NCBI GenBank assembly: GCA_002408485.1
Contig: DHSP01000003.1
Span: 18,711-41,379, forward strand
From: Proteiniphilum sp. UBA5283
GTDB taxonomy: Bacteria; Bacteroidota; Bacteroidia; Bacteroidales; Dysgonomonadaceae
Reading direction: 5' to 3'
DNA length: 22,669 bases
The notes under the pieces: generated by a model
Databases searched by the model: none
The model's input: the letters and a program-made list of their open reading frames with translations, nothing else
What the model was told of the DNA's origin: nothing
In this document: positions 15,214 to 22,669 of the stretch, in pieces
How the letters are laid out: every line of letters starts with the position of its first letter
How positions within the stretch are numbered: position 1 is the stretch's first letter
Made by a program: the position numbers and the translations under genes

Positions 15214-16158
15214 ATGACAAAAGCAGAAATCATTCAAAATATAGCACTCCTGAAAAAAGAGAAAAACGCCATTATTCTGGCGCATTATTACCAGGAATCT
15301 GATATCCAGGATATTGCCGATTTTGTGGGAGATAGTCTGGCATTGGCCCAGTGGGCTGCGAAGACCACTGCCGACATCATTGTGCTGTGTGGTGTGCATT
15401 TTATGGGTGAGACCGCAAAAATATTAAGTCCGGAAAAGCGGGTATTTATTCCGGATCTGATGGCCGGTTGTTCTTTGGCAGAGAGTTGTCCGGCTGATGA
15501 GTTTGAGAAATTTGTGCATGATCATCCAGGCCATACGGTTATTTCCTATGTGAATACGACGGCAGCCGTAAAGGCATTGACCGATATCGTTGTCACCTCT
15601 ACCAATGCGAAACAGGTGGTTGAATCGCTTCCGGCAGATGAAAAAATAATTTTTGGTCCTGATAAAAATCTGGGTGATTATATCAACAAACTCACCGGAA
15701 GAAATATGTTGTTGTGGGACGGTGTTTGTCATGTACACGCACAGTTTTCGCTGGAGAAAATTATGGATCTCAAAAAAGAACATCCTGAAGCGTTATTGCT
15801 GGCTCACCCCGAATGTCCAAAATATCTTTTGGAAGTGGCCGATCACGTAGGGTCAACCTCTTCCATTCTTAAATTTGCGACCCTTTCCGATAAAAAACAG
15901 TTTATTGTGGCTACTGAAGCAGGCATATTGCATCAGATGCAAAAAGAAAATCCGGAAAAAGAGTTTATCCCGGCTCCTCCTGAAGATTCCACCTGTGCGT
16001 GTAATGAGTGTTTTTATATGAAAATGAATACGTTAGAGAAACTGTATCTCTCTCTCAAAAATGAAACACCCGAGATTTTTATTGAAGAAAGGATCAGGTT
16101 AAAAGCTGTGAAGCCAATTGAACGGATGCTGGAGATTTCCGCACGTCACGGTCTGTGA
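15214..16158 (+). CDS. nadA: Quinolinate synthase
   Basis: Condenses iminoaspartate with dihydroxyacetone phosphate to quinolinate in de novo NAD synthesis; a cytosolic [4Fe-4S] enzyme. 314 residues, the short form. Visible family motifs are LAHYYQ (22-27), GDSLALAQ (39-46), LCGVHFMGETAKIL (58-71), PDLMAGCSLAESC (80-92), SYVNTTAAVKA (111-121) and WDGVCHVHAQF (168-178). Cluster ligands are expected at Cys86, Cys172 and one Cys of the CACNEC motif (261-266); the extra cysteines Cys261 and Cys263 recall the C-terminal CxxC-type motifs of other NadA proteins. The usual partners nadB and nadC are not adjacent in this window. The ATG at 15214 is the first in frame. Its promoter is uncertain. Confidence 0.97.
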   Translation: MTKAEIIQNIALLKKEKNAIILAHYYQESDIQDIADFVGDSLALAQWAAKTTADIIVLCGVHFMGETAKILSPEKRVFIPDLMAGCSLAESCPADEFEKFVHDHPGHTVISYVNTTAAVKALTDIVVTSTNAKQVVESLPADEKIIFGPDKNLGDYINKLTGRNMLLWDGVCHVHAQFSLEKIMDLKKEHPEALLLAHPECPKYLLEVADHVGSTSSILKFATLSDKKQFIVATEAGILHQMQKENPEKEFIPAPPEDSTCACNECFYMKMNTLEKLYLSLKNETPEIFIEERIRLKAVKPIERMLEISARHGL

Positions 16159-16196
16159 TCGTTATATGGACTCTGTTTTGTCAACCATTCCAGAGA

Positions 16197-16228
16197 ATTG
16201 ATAAACTGATCCCTTTTTTGTACCTTTG
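16197..16228 (+). promoter_or_regulatory. ychF promoter (ATTG-N20-TACCTTTG)
   Basis: ATTG at 16197-16200 (consensus TTTG) is followed after 20 bp by a perfect TACCTTTG (16221-16228) and then GCACCCG. The leader to the ATG at 16310 is about 75 nt. This is one of the best-formed promoters in the window. Confidence 0.7.
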
Positions 16229-16309
16229 CACCCGCAAAAAATGTATGGCTCTCTTCTGCTGATTCTTTACTGGTTTCATTGGAGTGAGCGTCTTTAAAAA
16301 TCGAAAAAA

Positions 16310-17413
16310 ATGGCGCTTCAATGTGGTATTGTGGGGCTTCCCAACGTAGGGAAATCAACCCTTTTCAATTGTTTGTCGAATGCGAAAGCGCAGGCGGCAA
16401 ATTTTCCATTCTGTACTATCGAACCCAATGTGGGTGTGATTACGGTTCCGGATGATAGGCTTAATAAATTGGCTGAACTTATTCATCCACAGAGAATTTT
16501 GCCTACTACTGTAGAGATAGTAGATATTGCGGGATTGGTGAAGGGAGCGAGCAAAGGAGAAGGTTTGGGGAATAAGTTTCTGGCCAATATTCGGGAAACA
16601 GATGCAATTCTGCATGTATTGCGTTGTTTCGACGACGAGAATGTGACGCACGTAGACGGACTGGTTGATCCGGTGCGGGACAAGGAGATTATTGATGCCG
16701 AACTGCAGCTGAAAGATCTGGAGACGATTGAAGCGCGCATCAATAGGGTGGAGAAGCAGGCAAAGACGGGGGGCGACAAAGATGCCAAGCTCGCTTTTGA
16801 AGTTTATTCAAAAATACGCGCTGCCTTGTTGCGTGGAGAATCGGCACGGACAGTGACTTTCGATACCAAAGATGAAACGAAGGCTGCCCAGGGACTTTTT
16901 CTACTTACTTCCAAACCGGTATTGTATGTCTGCAATGTAGACGAAGCCAGTGCAGTGAGTGGAAACAGGTATGTGGAAGCAGTGCGCGAAGCGGTGAAAA
17001 ACGAAAACGCGCAAATTCTGGTAGTGGCTGCCAAAATTGAATCAGAAATAGCGGAATTTGAAACCTACGAAGAAAGGCAAATGTTTCTGAACGAAATTGG
17101 GTTGGAAGAATCCGGTGTCAACCGACTCATCAAATCGGCCTACAGGTTGCTTGACCTGCAAACATTTATTACCGCTGGAGTACAGGAAGTACGTGCCTGG
17201 ACATTTCAGAAAGGATGGAAAGCCCCACAATGTGCCGGTGTAATCCATACGGACTTTGAGAAAGGATTTATTCGTGCCGAGGTCATTAAATACGATGATT
17301 ACATCACCTACGGTTCTGAAAGTGCTGTCAAGGAAGCTGGTAAAATGAATGTGGAAGGCAAGGAATATGTGGTGCAGGATGGTGATATCATCCACTTTCG
17401 TTTTAATGTCTGA
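16310..17413 (+). CDS. ychF: Redox-regulated ATPase YchF (Obg-family P-loop protein)
   Basis: Universally conserved translation-associated P-loop ATPase of the TRAFAC/Obg group that binds ribosomes and responds to oxidative stress. 367 residues, standard length (E. coli 363). G1 is GLPNVGKST (8-16), switch region FCTIEPNVGVI, and G3 DIAGLVKGASKGEGLG. The G4 position has NVDE rather than NKxD, which explains the family's ATP preference. A coiled helical insert lies at about 125-165. The C-terminal TGS domain (about 280-367) ends RAEVIKYDDY...GDIIHFRFNV. The ATG at 16310 directly precedes the P-loop segment. Its stop lies 3 bp from the stop of the convergent radical SAM gene, with no terminator between. 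Confidence 0.97.
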   Translation: MALQCGIVGLPNVGKSTLFNCLSNAKAQAANFPFCTIEPNVGVITVPDDRLNKLAELIHPQRILPTTVEIVDIAGLVKGASKGEGLGNKFLANIRETDAILHVLRCFDDENVTHVDGLVDPVRDKEIIDAELQLKDLETIEARINRVEKQAKTGGDKDAKLAFEVYSKIRAALLRGESARTVTFDTKDETKAAQGLFLLTSKPVLYVCNVDEASAVSGNRYVEAVREAVKNENAQILVVAAKIESEIAEFETYEERQMFLNEIGLEESGVNRLIKSAYRLLDLQTFITAGVQEVRAWTFQKGWKAPQCAGVIHTDFEKGFIRAEVIKYDDYITYGSESAVKEAGKMNVEGKEYVVQDGDIIHFRFNV

Positions 17414-17416
17414 TCT

Positions 17417-18193
17417 TTACAGAGCTACATTGGTTTTAATCCCCAGTTCCTCTACCTGTTCGGCTATTTTTTTGAGGACTTCAGCAGAGGCTTTTTGAAG
17501 CCCTTTTGCGGGTGTTTCCCGATCAATAGTATAGATCATCACTTCACGCGGCTTGAGCTCTCTAATAAGCTCTAACCATGCAAAAATCTCTTCTTCTGTG
17601 GTGTTGTCGATTATCTTCCCTTCGAAAGTGCCTTTTAAAAACATGGTCTGGAGAATAAAATTGCCCTGAAATTGTTTATAGCGTGCCACCTGTCTTGCTA
17701 CTCCATAGGTGGGGGTATTGGGACGATCGATTATCCTGACAGTTTCGTCGAAGGCCGAATCAAGTTTTAAGATGGGATGATCGACCTTTTGGAGTGCATT
17801 GAAAACTGTTTTTTTCGACAAATGCATGCCGTTGGAAAGTACGCTTATTCCTGTATGAGGATAGTAGCGATTCCGCAATGCAATGCTATCATCAATGATT
17901 TTATCAAATTCAGGATGCAGGGTAGGCTCGCCGTTTCCGGCAAATGTGATCACATCGAGTTTAGCCTCCTCTTCACGAAGCGACTTCAGCCTATCTTCCA
18001 AAGCAGCTTTTACAAGTTCCCTGTCGGGTAGTTTCGTTTTTGTACGAAAGTCTTTATTGAAACCGCATTCGCAGTAGATGCAATCAAACGAACAGAGTTT
18101 GCCGTCGTAGGGTAACAGGTTTACTCCTAACGACGTTCCCATTCTTCTGCTGTGAACAGGTCCGTAAACTATTTCGTTAAAAAGTATTGTCAT
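17417..18193 (-). CDS. Radical SAM protein (COG0731-like)
   Basis: 258 residues. The radical SAM cluster motif is CSFDCIYC (Cys34, Cys38, Cys41), with an additional Cys43, following a YGPVHSRRMGTSLGVNLLP lead typical of the COG0731 Fe-S oxidoreductase group. The SAM-binding GNGEPTLHPEF corresponds to the GGEP motif. There is no obvious C-terminal SPASM or auxiliary cluster domain, and the substrate is unknown. It is last in a polA - YqaA-like - radical SAM gene string (54 bp after the YqaA-like stop), so it is probably co-transcribed. The end converges on ychF with 3 bp between stops. Distant similarity to tRNA-modifying TYW1-like enzymes does not justify a specific function. Confidence 0.88.
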   Translation of the reverse strand: MTILFNEIVYGPVHSRRMGTSLGVNLLPYDGKLCSFDCIYCECGFNKDFRTKTKLPDRELVKAALEDRLKSLREEEAKLDVITFAGNGEPTLHPEFDKIIDDSIALRNRYYPHTGISVLSNGMHLSKKTVFNALQKVDHPILKLDSAFDETVRIIDRPNTPTYGVARQVARYKQFQGNFILQTMFLKGTFEGKIIDNTTEEEIFAWLELIRELKPREVMIYTIDRETPAKGLQKASAEVLKKIAEQVEELGIKTNVAL

Positions 18194-18247
18194 GTCAATT
18201 TATATTTGAATCAAGAACTAAACGGGATGACTGAAGCCTGACACTAG

Positions 18248-18700
18248 TCAGAACCAGGAAAGAATCTTGTCTGTGCCAAAACCGATGAGCAGATAGCGCA
18301 AAAACTTGCCCATGGTCATTGAGATCATCACGACCGAGACATTGGCTCGCATAAATCCAAGTGCCACGATCATTGCATCTCCAACAGCTGGCATAAAACC
18401 GAAAAACCCCATCATGGCGCCTTTCCCGTGCAGCCACTGGATGGTTTTACCAATTTTTTCGGGCTTTATCTTGAACCATCTTTCCAGCCATTGTGTTTTA
18501 CCCAATCTTCCCAGGTAGTAGCAGGTAGCACCTCCCATAGCATTCCCGACCGTAGCATAGATAATGCTGGTCCACAGATCCATTCCTGCTGCTATCAACG
18601 CCGCAAAAACTACTTCGGAGCTGAAAGGAAGTATGGTTGCTGCAAGAAAAGAAGCCAACAGCAACCCCCAGTATCCGTAATCTGCCAATCCGTCGAGCAT
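18248..18700 (-). CDS. YqaA/DedA-family (VTT domain) small inner-membrane protein
   Basis: 150 residues with hydrophobic segments at about 7-27, 28-45, 48-64, 95-115 and 120-142. The family pattern includes LPFSSEVVFAALIAAG, a VGNAMGGATCYYLGR turn, and FFGFMPAVGDAMIVALGFMR, matching the SNARE-associated/VTT domain of YqaA-type proteins. Related DedA proteins transport or flip lipids such as undecaprenyl phosphate; the role of the short YqaA branch is not established. The ATG at 18700 is 10 bp past the polA stop, so translation is probably coupled to polA. No separate promoter is seen. Identification rests on motif pattern and length. Confidence 0.85.
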   Translation of the reverse strand: MLDGLADYGYWGLLLASFLAATILPFSSEVVFAALIAAGMDLWTSIIYATVGNAMGGATCYYLGRLGKTQWLERWFKIKPEKIGKTIQWLHGKGAMMGFFGFMPAVGDAMIVALGFMRANVSVVMISMTMGKFLRYLLIGFGTDKILSWF

Positions 18701-18710
18701 GACTTTTGTG

Positions 18711-21518
18711 TTAATGAGCCACCAGCCAGTTTTCTCCTACTCCCAGATCCGTTTTTAAAGGAACTTGCAGACGAAAGGCATGTTCCATCTCCTCTGTCAC
18801 TATTTGCCTCAGTCTCGGCAGTTCATCGGGGATAACGTTGAAGTTGAGTTCGTCGTGTACCTGGAGGATCATTCTCGAACGCATCTTCTCTTTTTCCAGC
18901 CGCTCGAAAATTCGCACCATGGCCACCTTGATAATATCCGCCGCACTTCCCTGAATGGGGGCGTTAATGGCATTGCGTTCCGCGTATCCACGCACGGTAG
19001 CATTACGGGAATTAATATCCGGCAGATAACGTTTTCTTCCGAATATTGTCTCGACATATCCTTGAGTGCGCGCCCTTGCAATGCTTTCATCCATATAGCG
19101 TTTCACATCGGGGAATGTGGCAAAATATTCGTCAATCAGGTCTTTGGCTTCAGTGCGGGAGATAGTCAGCCTTTCCGATAATCCAAAGGGAGTGATTCCA
19201 TAAATAATACCAAAATTGGCCGTTTTTGCCTTTCTCCGCATATCTCCTGTTACTTCTTCCAGAGGGACTTTAAAAATTTTTGAGGCTGTGGCAGCGTGGA
19301 TATCCAGCCCTTTATTGAACGCTTCCACCATATTATGGTCTCCGCTTAGGTGGGCCATGATGCGCAGTTCAATTTGTGAATAGTCTGAGGAGACAAACAA
19401 ACAATCCTCATCGGGAATGAATACCTTACGCATCTCCTTGCCACGTTCGTCGCGTATGGGGATGTTCTGCAGATTCGGGTTCGTACTGCTCAAACGTCCC
19501 GTTGCTGCCACGGTCTGGTTGAACGATGTGTGGATTTTACCGGTACGTGAATGGATTAGCAGCGGGAAAGCGTCCACGTAAGTGCTCAATATTTTTTTTA
19601 GTCCCCTTTGTTCCAGTATTTTACCAATTATAGGATGTTTGGATCGAATTTTTTCCAGTTCCTCCTCGCTGGTTTTGTACTGTCCCGTCTTGGTTTTTTT
19701 CGGTTTATCCGTGATCTTCATTCTGTCGAACAGTACTTCGCCTATCTGTTTTGGGGAGTTAATGTTAAATTCAATACCCGCCATCTCCGTGATCTCTTTC
19801 TCAATCAATTCCAGTTCGCCGGTATATTGCTTTGAAAGATCGTTTATAGCCTCCAGATCCAGACGCACTCCTGTCCATTCCATATCTGCCAGCACATAAA
19901 TAAGCGGAAATTCCACGCTGTACAAAAGATGATCGAGTCCGTTCGCGTGAATCTCTTTTTCCAGCCTGTGCTTCAGTTTAAGCGTGATGTCGGCATCCTC
20001 TGCGGCATAGTCGGTGACGATCGCCGGGTCAACGTCGCGCATATTTCCTTGATTTTTCCCCTTGGCACCAATCAACTCTTCAATGTGTATTGTTTTATAT
20101 TTCAAATAGATCTCGGCCATGTAGTCCATGCCGTGACGAATTTCAGGGTTGATCAGATAGTGCGCGATCATGGTATCAAAAAGTGATCCCCGCACCCGAA
20201 TGTCATAATTCCGCAGTTCAAGGATGTCGTATTTGATGTTTTGCCCTACTTTTTCTATGTTTTCGCTCTCGAAAAAGGGACGAAAAATATCGACCTGTCG
20301 TTGAGCTTCCGCTCGATCCGCAGAGATGGGTACATAATAGGCTTCACCTTCTTTAAATGCAAAAGAAAGTCCCACCAGTTCACTCAGCAATGGGTCTACG
20401 CCTGTAGTTTCGGTGTCGAAACAGACCGATTGTTGTTGGCACAACATCCTGCTCAATGTGGCCATCTCATCTTCAGTCTCAACCATCGTGTATTGATGCG
20501 GGGTGGTGTGGATATTGGTGAAGTCGGCCGGCATTTCGGGAGAGATAGCTGTCGGCGATTCGTCTGAATTCTTTGTTTCCGGCAAATCGAACAGGGAAAA
20601 CAAATCACCCTGTAACGGACCTTTCGGTGCTGTTTTCACCGGCTCCTGCTTTAATACCCGGTTGAGAAGGGCACGAAATTCGAGTTCCTCGAAGAGTTCT
20701 TTTATGGCACCTTCGTCTATCTCTTTCCGGATAAAATCGTCCTCCGACACCTCAATGGGCACGTCTGTCTTGATGGTAGCCAGAAATTTGGAGAAACGTA
20801 TCTGGTCGCTATTTTCTTCTATTTTGGCCTTTAAAGCCCCTTTTAGCTGATGGCTATTTTTAAGCAGATTTTCTATCGAGTCGAACTCCCGCAGCAGTTT
20901 TACAGCAGTTTTTTCTCCCACACCGGGGCAGCCGGGGATGTTATCGGAAGAATCACCCATTAATCCCAATAAATCGATCATCTGACACGGATGATCAATC
21001 TGGTACTTTTCCGTTACTTTTTTGTCATCCAGTACGTCAAAATCATTGCTTCCGTATTTTGGTTTGTATATAAAGATATGAGATTCAGTTAGTTGTCCGT
21101 AATCCTTGTCGGGTGTCATCATGTACACGTCAAAGCGATCCTTGTCCGCCCGTTTGGCGATTGTGCCGATCACATCATCCGCTTCGTAACCGGGTACTTC
21201 CAGCACCGGAATGTTGTAGGCACTGATGATATCCTTGATGATGGGAACAGATAATTTAATTACTTCCGGTGTAGCCTCACGCTGTGCCTTATATTCTTCG
21301 TAAGCTGTATGACGAAAGGTGGGACCCGGAGGATCAAAAGCGACCGCTATGTGGGTGGGATCCTCTTTTCGCAGCACCTCTTCCAGCGTATTTACAAAGC
21401 CGAAAATAGCCGAGGTATTTCTTCCTTTCGAGTCTATGCGCGGATTTTTGATAAAAGCGTAATACGATCTGTAAATGAGGGCGTATGCGTCGAGGAGGAA
21501 AAGTTTATTTTTAGTCAT
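18711..21518 (-). CDS. polA: DNA polymerase I
   Basis: Okazaki-fragment maturation and repair polymerase. 935 residues, three complete domains. The 5' nuclease (about 1-290) has LLDAYALIYRSYYAF and the metal-binding EADDVIG. The 3'-5' exonuclease (about 345-540) keeps FDTETTG with Asp368 and Glu370, plus NIKYD and YAAEDADITL, so proofreading should be active, unlike Bacillus or Taq PolA. The polymerase domain has motif A DYSQIELR (Asp712), motif B RRKAKTANFGIIYG and motif C QVHDE (His888, Asp889, Glu890), ending GENWLVAH. The ATG at 21518 has no Shine-Dalgarno, common in Bacteroidota. A weak TAACTTTA (21591-21584) is the only -7 candidate. It is divergent from the prenyl synthase gene and leads a three-gene string. 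Confidence 0.98.
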   Translation of the reverse strand: MTKNKLFLLDAYALIYRSYYAFIKNPRIDSKGRNTSAIFGFVNTLEEVLRKEDPTHIAVAFDPPGPTFRHTAYEEYKAQREATPEVIKLSVPIIKDIISAYNIPVLEVPGYEADDVIGTIAKRADKDRFDVYMMTPDKDYGQLTESHIFIYKPKYGSNDFDVLDDKKVTEKYQIDHPCQMIDLLGLMGDSSDNIPGCPGVGEKTAVKLLREFDSIENLLKNSHQLKGALKAKIEENSDQIRFSKFLATIKTDVPIEVSEDDFIRKEIDEGAIKELFEELEFRALLNRVLKQEPVKTAPKGPLQGDLFSLFDLPETKNSDESPTAISPEMPADFTNIHTTPHQYTMVETEDEMATLSRMLCQQQSVCFDTETTGVDPLLSELVGLSFAFKEGEAYYVPISADRAEAQRQVDIFRPFFESENIEKVGQNIKYDILELRNYDIRVRGSLFDTMIAHYLINPEIRHGMDYMAEIYLKYKTIHIEELIGAKGKNQGNMRDVDPAIVTDYAAEDADITLKLKHRLEKEIHANGLDHLLYSVEFPLIYVLADMEWTGVRLDLEAINDLSKQYTGELELIEKEITEMAGIEFNINSPKQIGEVLFDRMKITDKPKKTKTGQYKTSEEELEKIRSKHPIIGKILEQRGLKKILSTYVDAFPLLIHSRTGKIHTSFNQTVAATGRLSSTNPNLQNIPIRDERGKEMRKVFIPDEDCLFVSSDYSQIELRIMAHLSGDHNMVEAFNKGLDIHAATASKIFKVPLEEVTGDMRRKAKTANFGIIYGITPFGLSERLTISRTEAKDLIDEYFATFPDVKRYMDESIARARTQGYVETIFGRKRYLPDINSRNATVRGYAERNAINAPIQGSAADIIKVAMVRIFERLEKEKMRSRMILQVHDELNFNVIPDELPRLRQIVTEEMEHAFRLQVPLKTDLGVGENWLVAH

Positions 21519-21597
21519 CAGTTAGTACGTTATAATGTTCGTGCTCGTTTCACCACGTTTTCAAAAAATTAATTTTGAAACTGTAAAGTTACGAATA

Positions 21598-21631
21598 TTT
21601 GTTGCGAACAGGAGAATTATTTTTACTTTTG
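21598..21631 (+). promoter_or_regulatory. Promoter for polyprenyl synthase (TTTG-N22-TACTTTTG)
   Basis: TACTTTTG (21624-21631) is a perfect TAnnTTTG. TTTG lies at 21598-21601, with GTTG at 21601-21604 at the ideal 19-bp spacing. The leader is about 15 nt and includes AGG 7 bp before the ATG. Confidence 0.65.
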
Positions 21632-21651
21632 TAAGTTATTAAGCAGGTGTA

Positions 21652-22626
21652 ATGGATCAAAGTCAGATAATAAAAGATTTTCTTCGGGAAGAGCTCCTTC
21701 TTTTCGAAGATTATTTCCGCCAGTCGCTCAAAAGTGACAATCCGCGTGTAGCGGAGATGATCAGCCATGTGTTTAACTCGAACGGAAAACGACTGAGACC
21801 CATACTGGTGCTTTTAACAGCCAAGGCTTGCGGACGCATTATCCCGGAAACCTATCACGGTGCGGTGACAGTTGAACTCTTGCATACGGCTACACTGATA
21901 CACGACGATGTAATCGACAAGTCGGATATGCGAAGAGGTAAAAAATCCGTGAACGCCGTATTTGATAATACCAAAGCTGTGCTGATCGGTGATTATCTTT
22001 TGTCCACTGCATTGATGGAGAGTGTGAAAACAAGAGATCTCGGTATTGTCAGCATCATTTCGGAACTGGGACAAAATCTTTCCGAGGGAGAACTGGATCA
22101 ATATTCTCTTGCCAGCGATGTCATCATTGACGAGGATGCTTATTTTGATGTCATCGACAAAAAAACTGCGTCGCTCATGCGTGCGAGTATTACCATCGGG
22201 GCTATTACCGGTGGAGCAGGGATCGAAACGATTGAAAGATTCAGAGAACTGGGTGGGCTTCTTGGAATCTGTTTCCAAATCAGAGACGACATCTTCGACT
22301 ATTACCAAACCGACATTGGAAAACCTACCGGCAACGATATACGGGAGGGGAAGATTACACTTCCCCTGATTTATGCGTTAAAAAATGCACCGCAGGATCT
22401 AAGTAAAGAGATGATAGGTATCATTACATCGCGCGATTACACCGAAGATAATATCACAAAACTGCTCATGTTCGCAAGAAATAATCGTGGAGTGGAGCAT
22501 GCATATAGAAGAATGGATGAGTTTCTCGACGAAGCGGAAAAGATTATCGCGGATTTTACATTCGATAACAACATTAAATCGCTTATGCGTCTTTTTCTTG
22601 TTTACCTGAGAGAACGCGCCTATTAA
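21652..22626 (+). CDS. Long-chain polyprenyl diphosphate synthase (IspB-like)
   Basis: Trans-prenyl transferase that elongates allylic diphosphates with IPP, most likely for the menaquinone side chain. 324 residues, all-alpha fold. NGKRLRP (44-50) binds IPP; the first Asp-rich motif is DDVID (85-89), followed by MRRG; the second is DDIFD (212-216), followed by GKPTGND and EGKITLPL. Ala80, at the fifth position before the first Asp motif, is small rather than aromatic, which in this family permits long (C35 or longer) products; the exact chain length cannot be read. ATG at 21652 with a weak AGG upstream and a good promoter. It is divergent from polA and monocistronic as far as the window shows. 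Confidence 0.94.
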   Translation: MDQSQIIKDFLREELLLFEDYFRQSLKSDNPRVAEMISHVFNSNGKRLRPILVLLTAKACGRIIPETYHGAVTVELLHTATLIHDDVIDKSDMRRGKKSVNAVFDNTKAVLIGDYLLSTALMESVKTRDLGIVSIISELGQNLSEGELDQYSLASDVIIDEDAYFDVIDKKTASLMRASITIGAITGGAGIETIERFRELGGLLGICFQIRDDIFDYYQTDIGKPTGNDIREGKITLPLIYALKNAPQDLSKEMIGIITSRDYTEDNITKLLMFARNNRGVEHAYRRMDEFLDEAEKIIADFTFDNNIKSLMRLFLVYLRERAY

Positions 22627-22632
22627 AAAAAT

Positions 22633-22669
22633 GAGGTTGTCTCAAAATAAAATTTAACCTCCTGAGAAA
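22633..22669. mobile_element. Possible insertion-sequence end (terminal-repeat-like), cut by window edge
   Basis: Seven bases after the prenyl synthase stop comes GAGGTTGTCTCAAAAT. It resembles the GAGGCTGTCTCAAAA-type termini I recall from IS1182-like elements. GAGGTT (22633-22638) also pairs with AACCTC (22656-22661), and GTCTCA is followed by a later CTGAGA, so a hairpin (terminator or attenuated repeat) is an alternative. The element body would lie beyond the window. Confidence 0.3.

Overview
This looks like a chromosomal segment of a Bacteroidales bacterium, perhaps near Dysgonomonadaceae/Porphyromonadaceae (the family is inference). The reasons are: many genes are preceded by the Bacteroidota -7 promoter element TAnnTTTG rather than a -10 TATAAT box; Shine-Dalgarno sites are weak; there is a TonB receptor with an N-terminal carboxypeptidase-regulatory domain; lipoproteins carry relaxed lipoboxes; and housekeeping proteins (glutamate dehydrogenase, GlmS, PiT-PhoU, NadA) have Bacteroidales-like sequences. 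Most of the window is core genome.

Layout. 1-49: 5' part of a tRNA-Arg(TCT), minus strand, cut by the window edge. 184-1518: NADP-type glutamate dehydrogenase, minus. 1618-1788: unrecognised 56-residue two-helix membrane protein, minus. 2044-6322: glmS then a phosphate transporter fused to a PhoU-like domain, plus. 6441-11514: a minus-strand envelope block holding a stand-alone carboxypeptidase-regulatory domain protein, a secreted MORN/YwqK-like repeat protein, a predicted beta-helix lipoprotein and a TonB-dependent receptor. 11644-14668: DEAD-box RNA helicase and a lipoprotein of the tyrosine phosphatase family that lacks its catalytic residues, minus. 14669-15213: AT-rich divergent intergenic region. 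15214-17413: nadA and ychF, plus. 17417-21518: polA, a YqaA-like membrane protein and a radical SAM enzyme, minus, apparently one operon read polA first. 21652-22626: long-chain polyprenyl diphosphate synthase, plus. The last bases contain a sequence resembling the end of an insertion sequence.

The most notable signal is regulatory. Two minus-strand promoters, for the TonB receptor operon (11514) and for the small regulatory-domain protein (6803), are each preceded by four hexamers of the type (T/G)T(A/C)AC(A/C) repeated every 11 bp. Two 22-bp stretches of these arrays are identical at 20 positions. This is the architecture of Pho boxes bound by PhoB/PhoP-type response regulators. With a PiT-PhoU transporter a few hundred bases away, it suggests a phosphate-starvation-controlled outer-membrane uptake module (TonB receptor plus beta-helix lipoprotein, no SusD) and a small accessory protein. 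The second notable item is the phosphatase-family lipoprotein, whose HCxxGKDRxG signature has become SGSLGKDGVG, so it is probably a pseudoenzyme.
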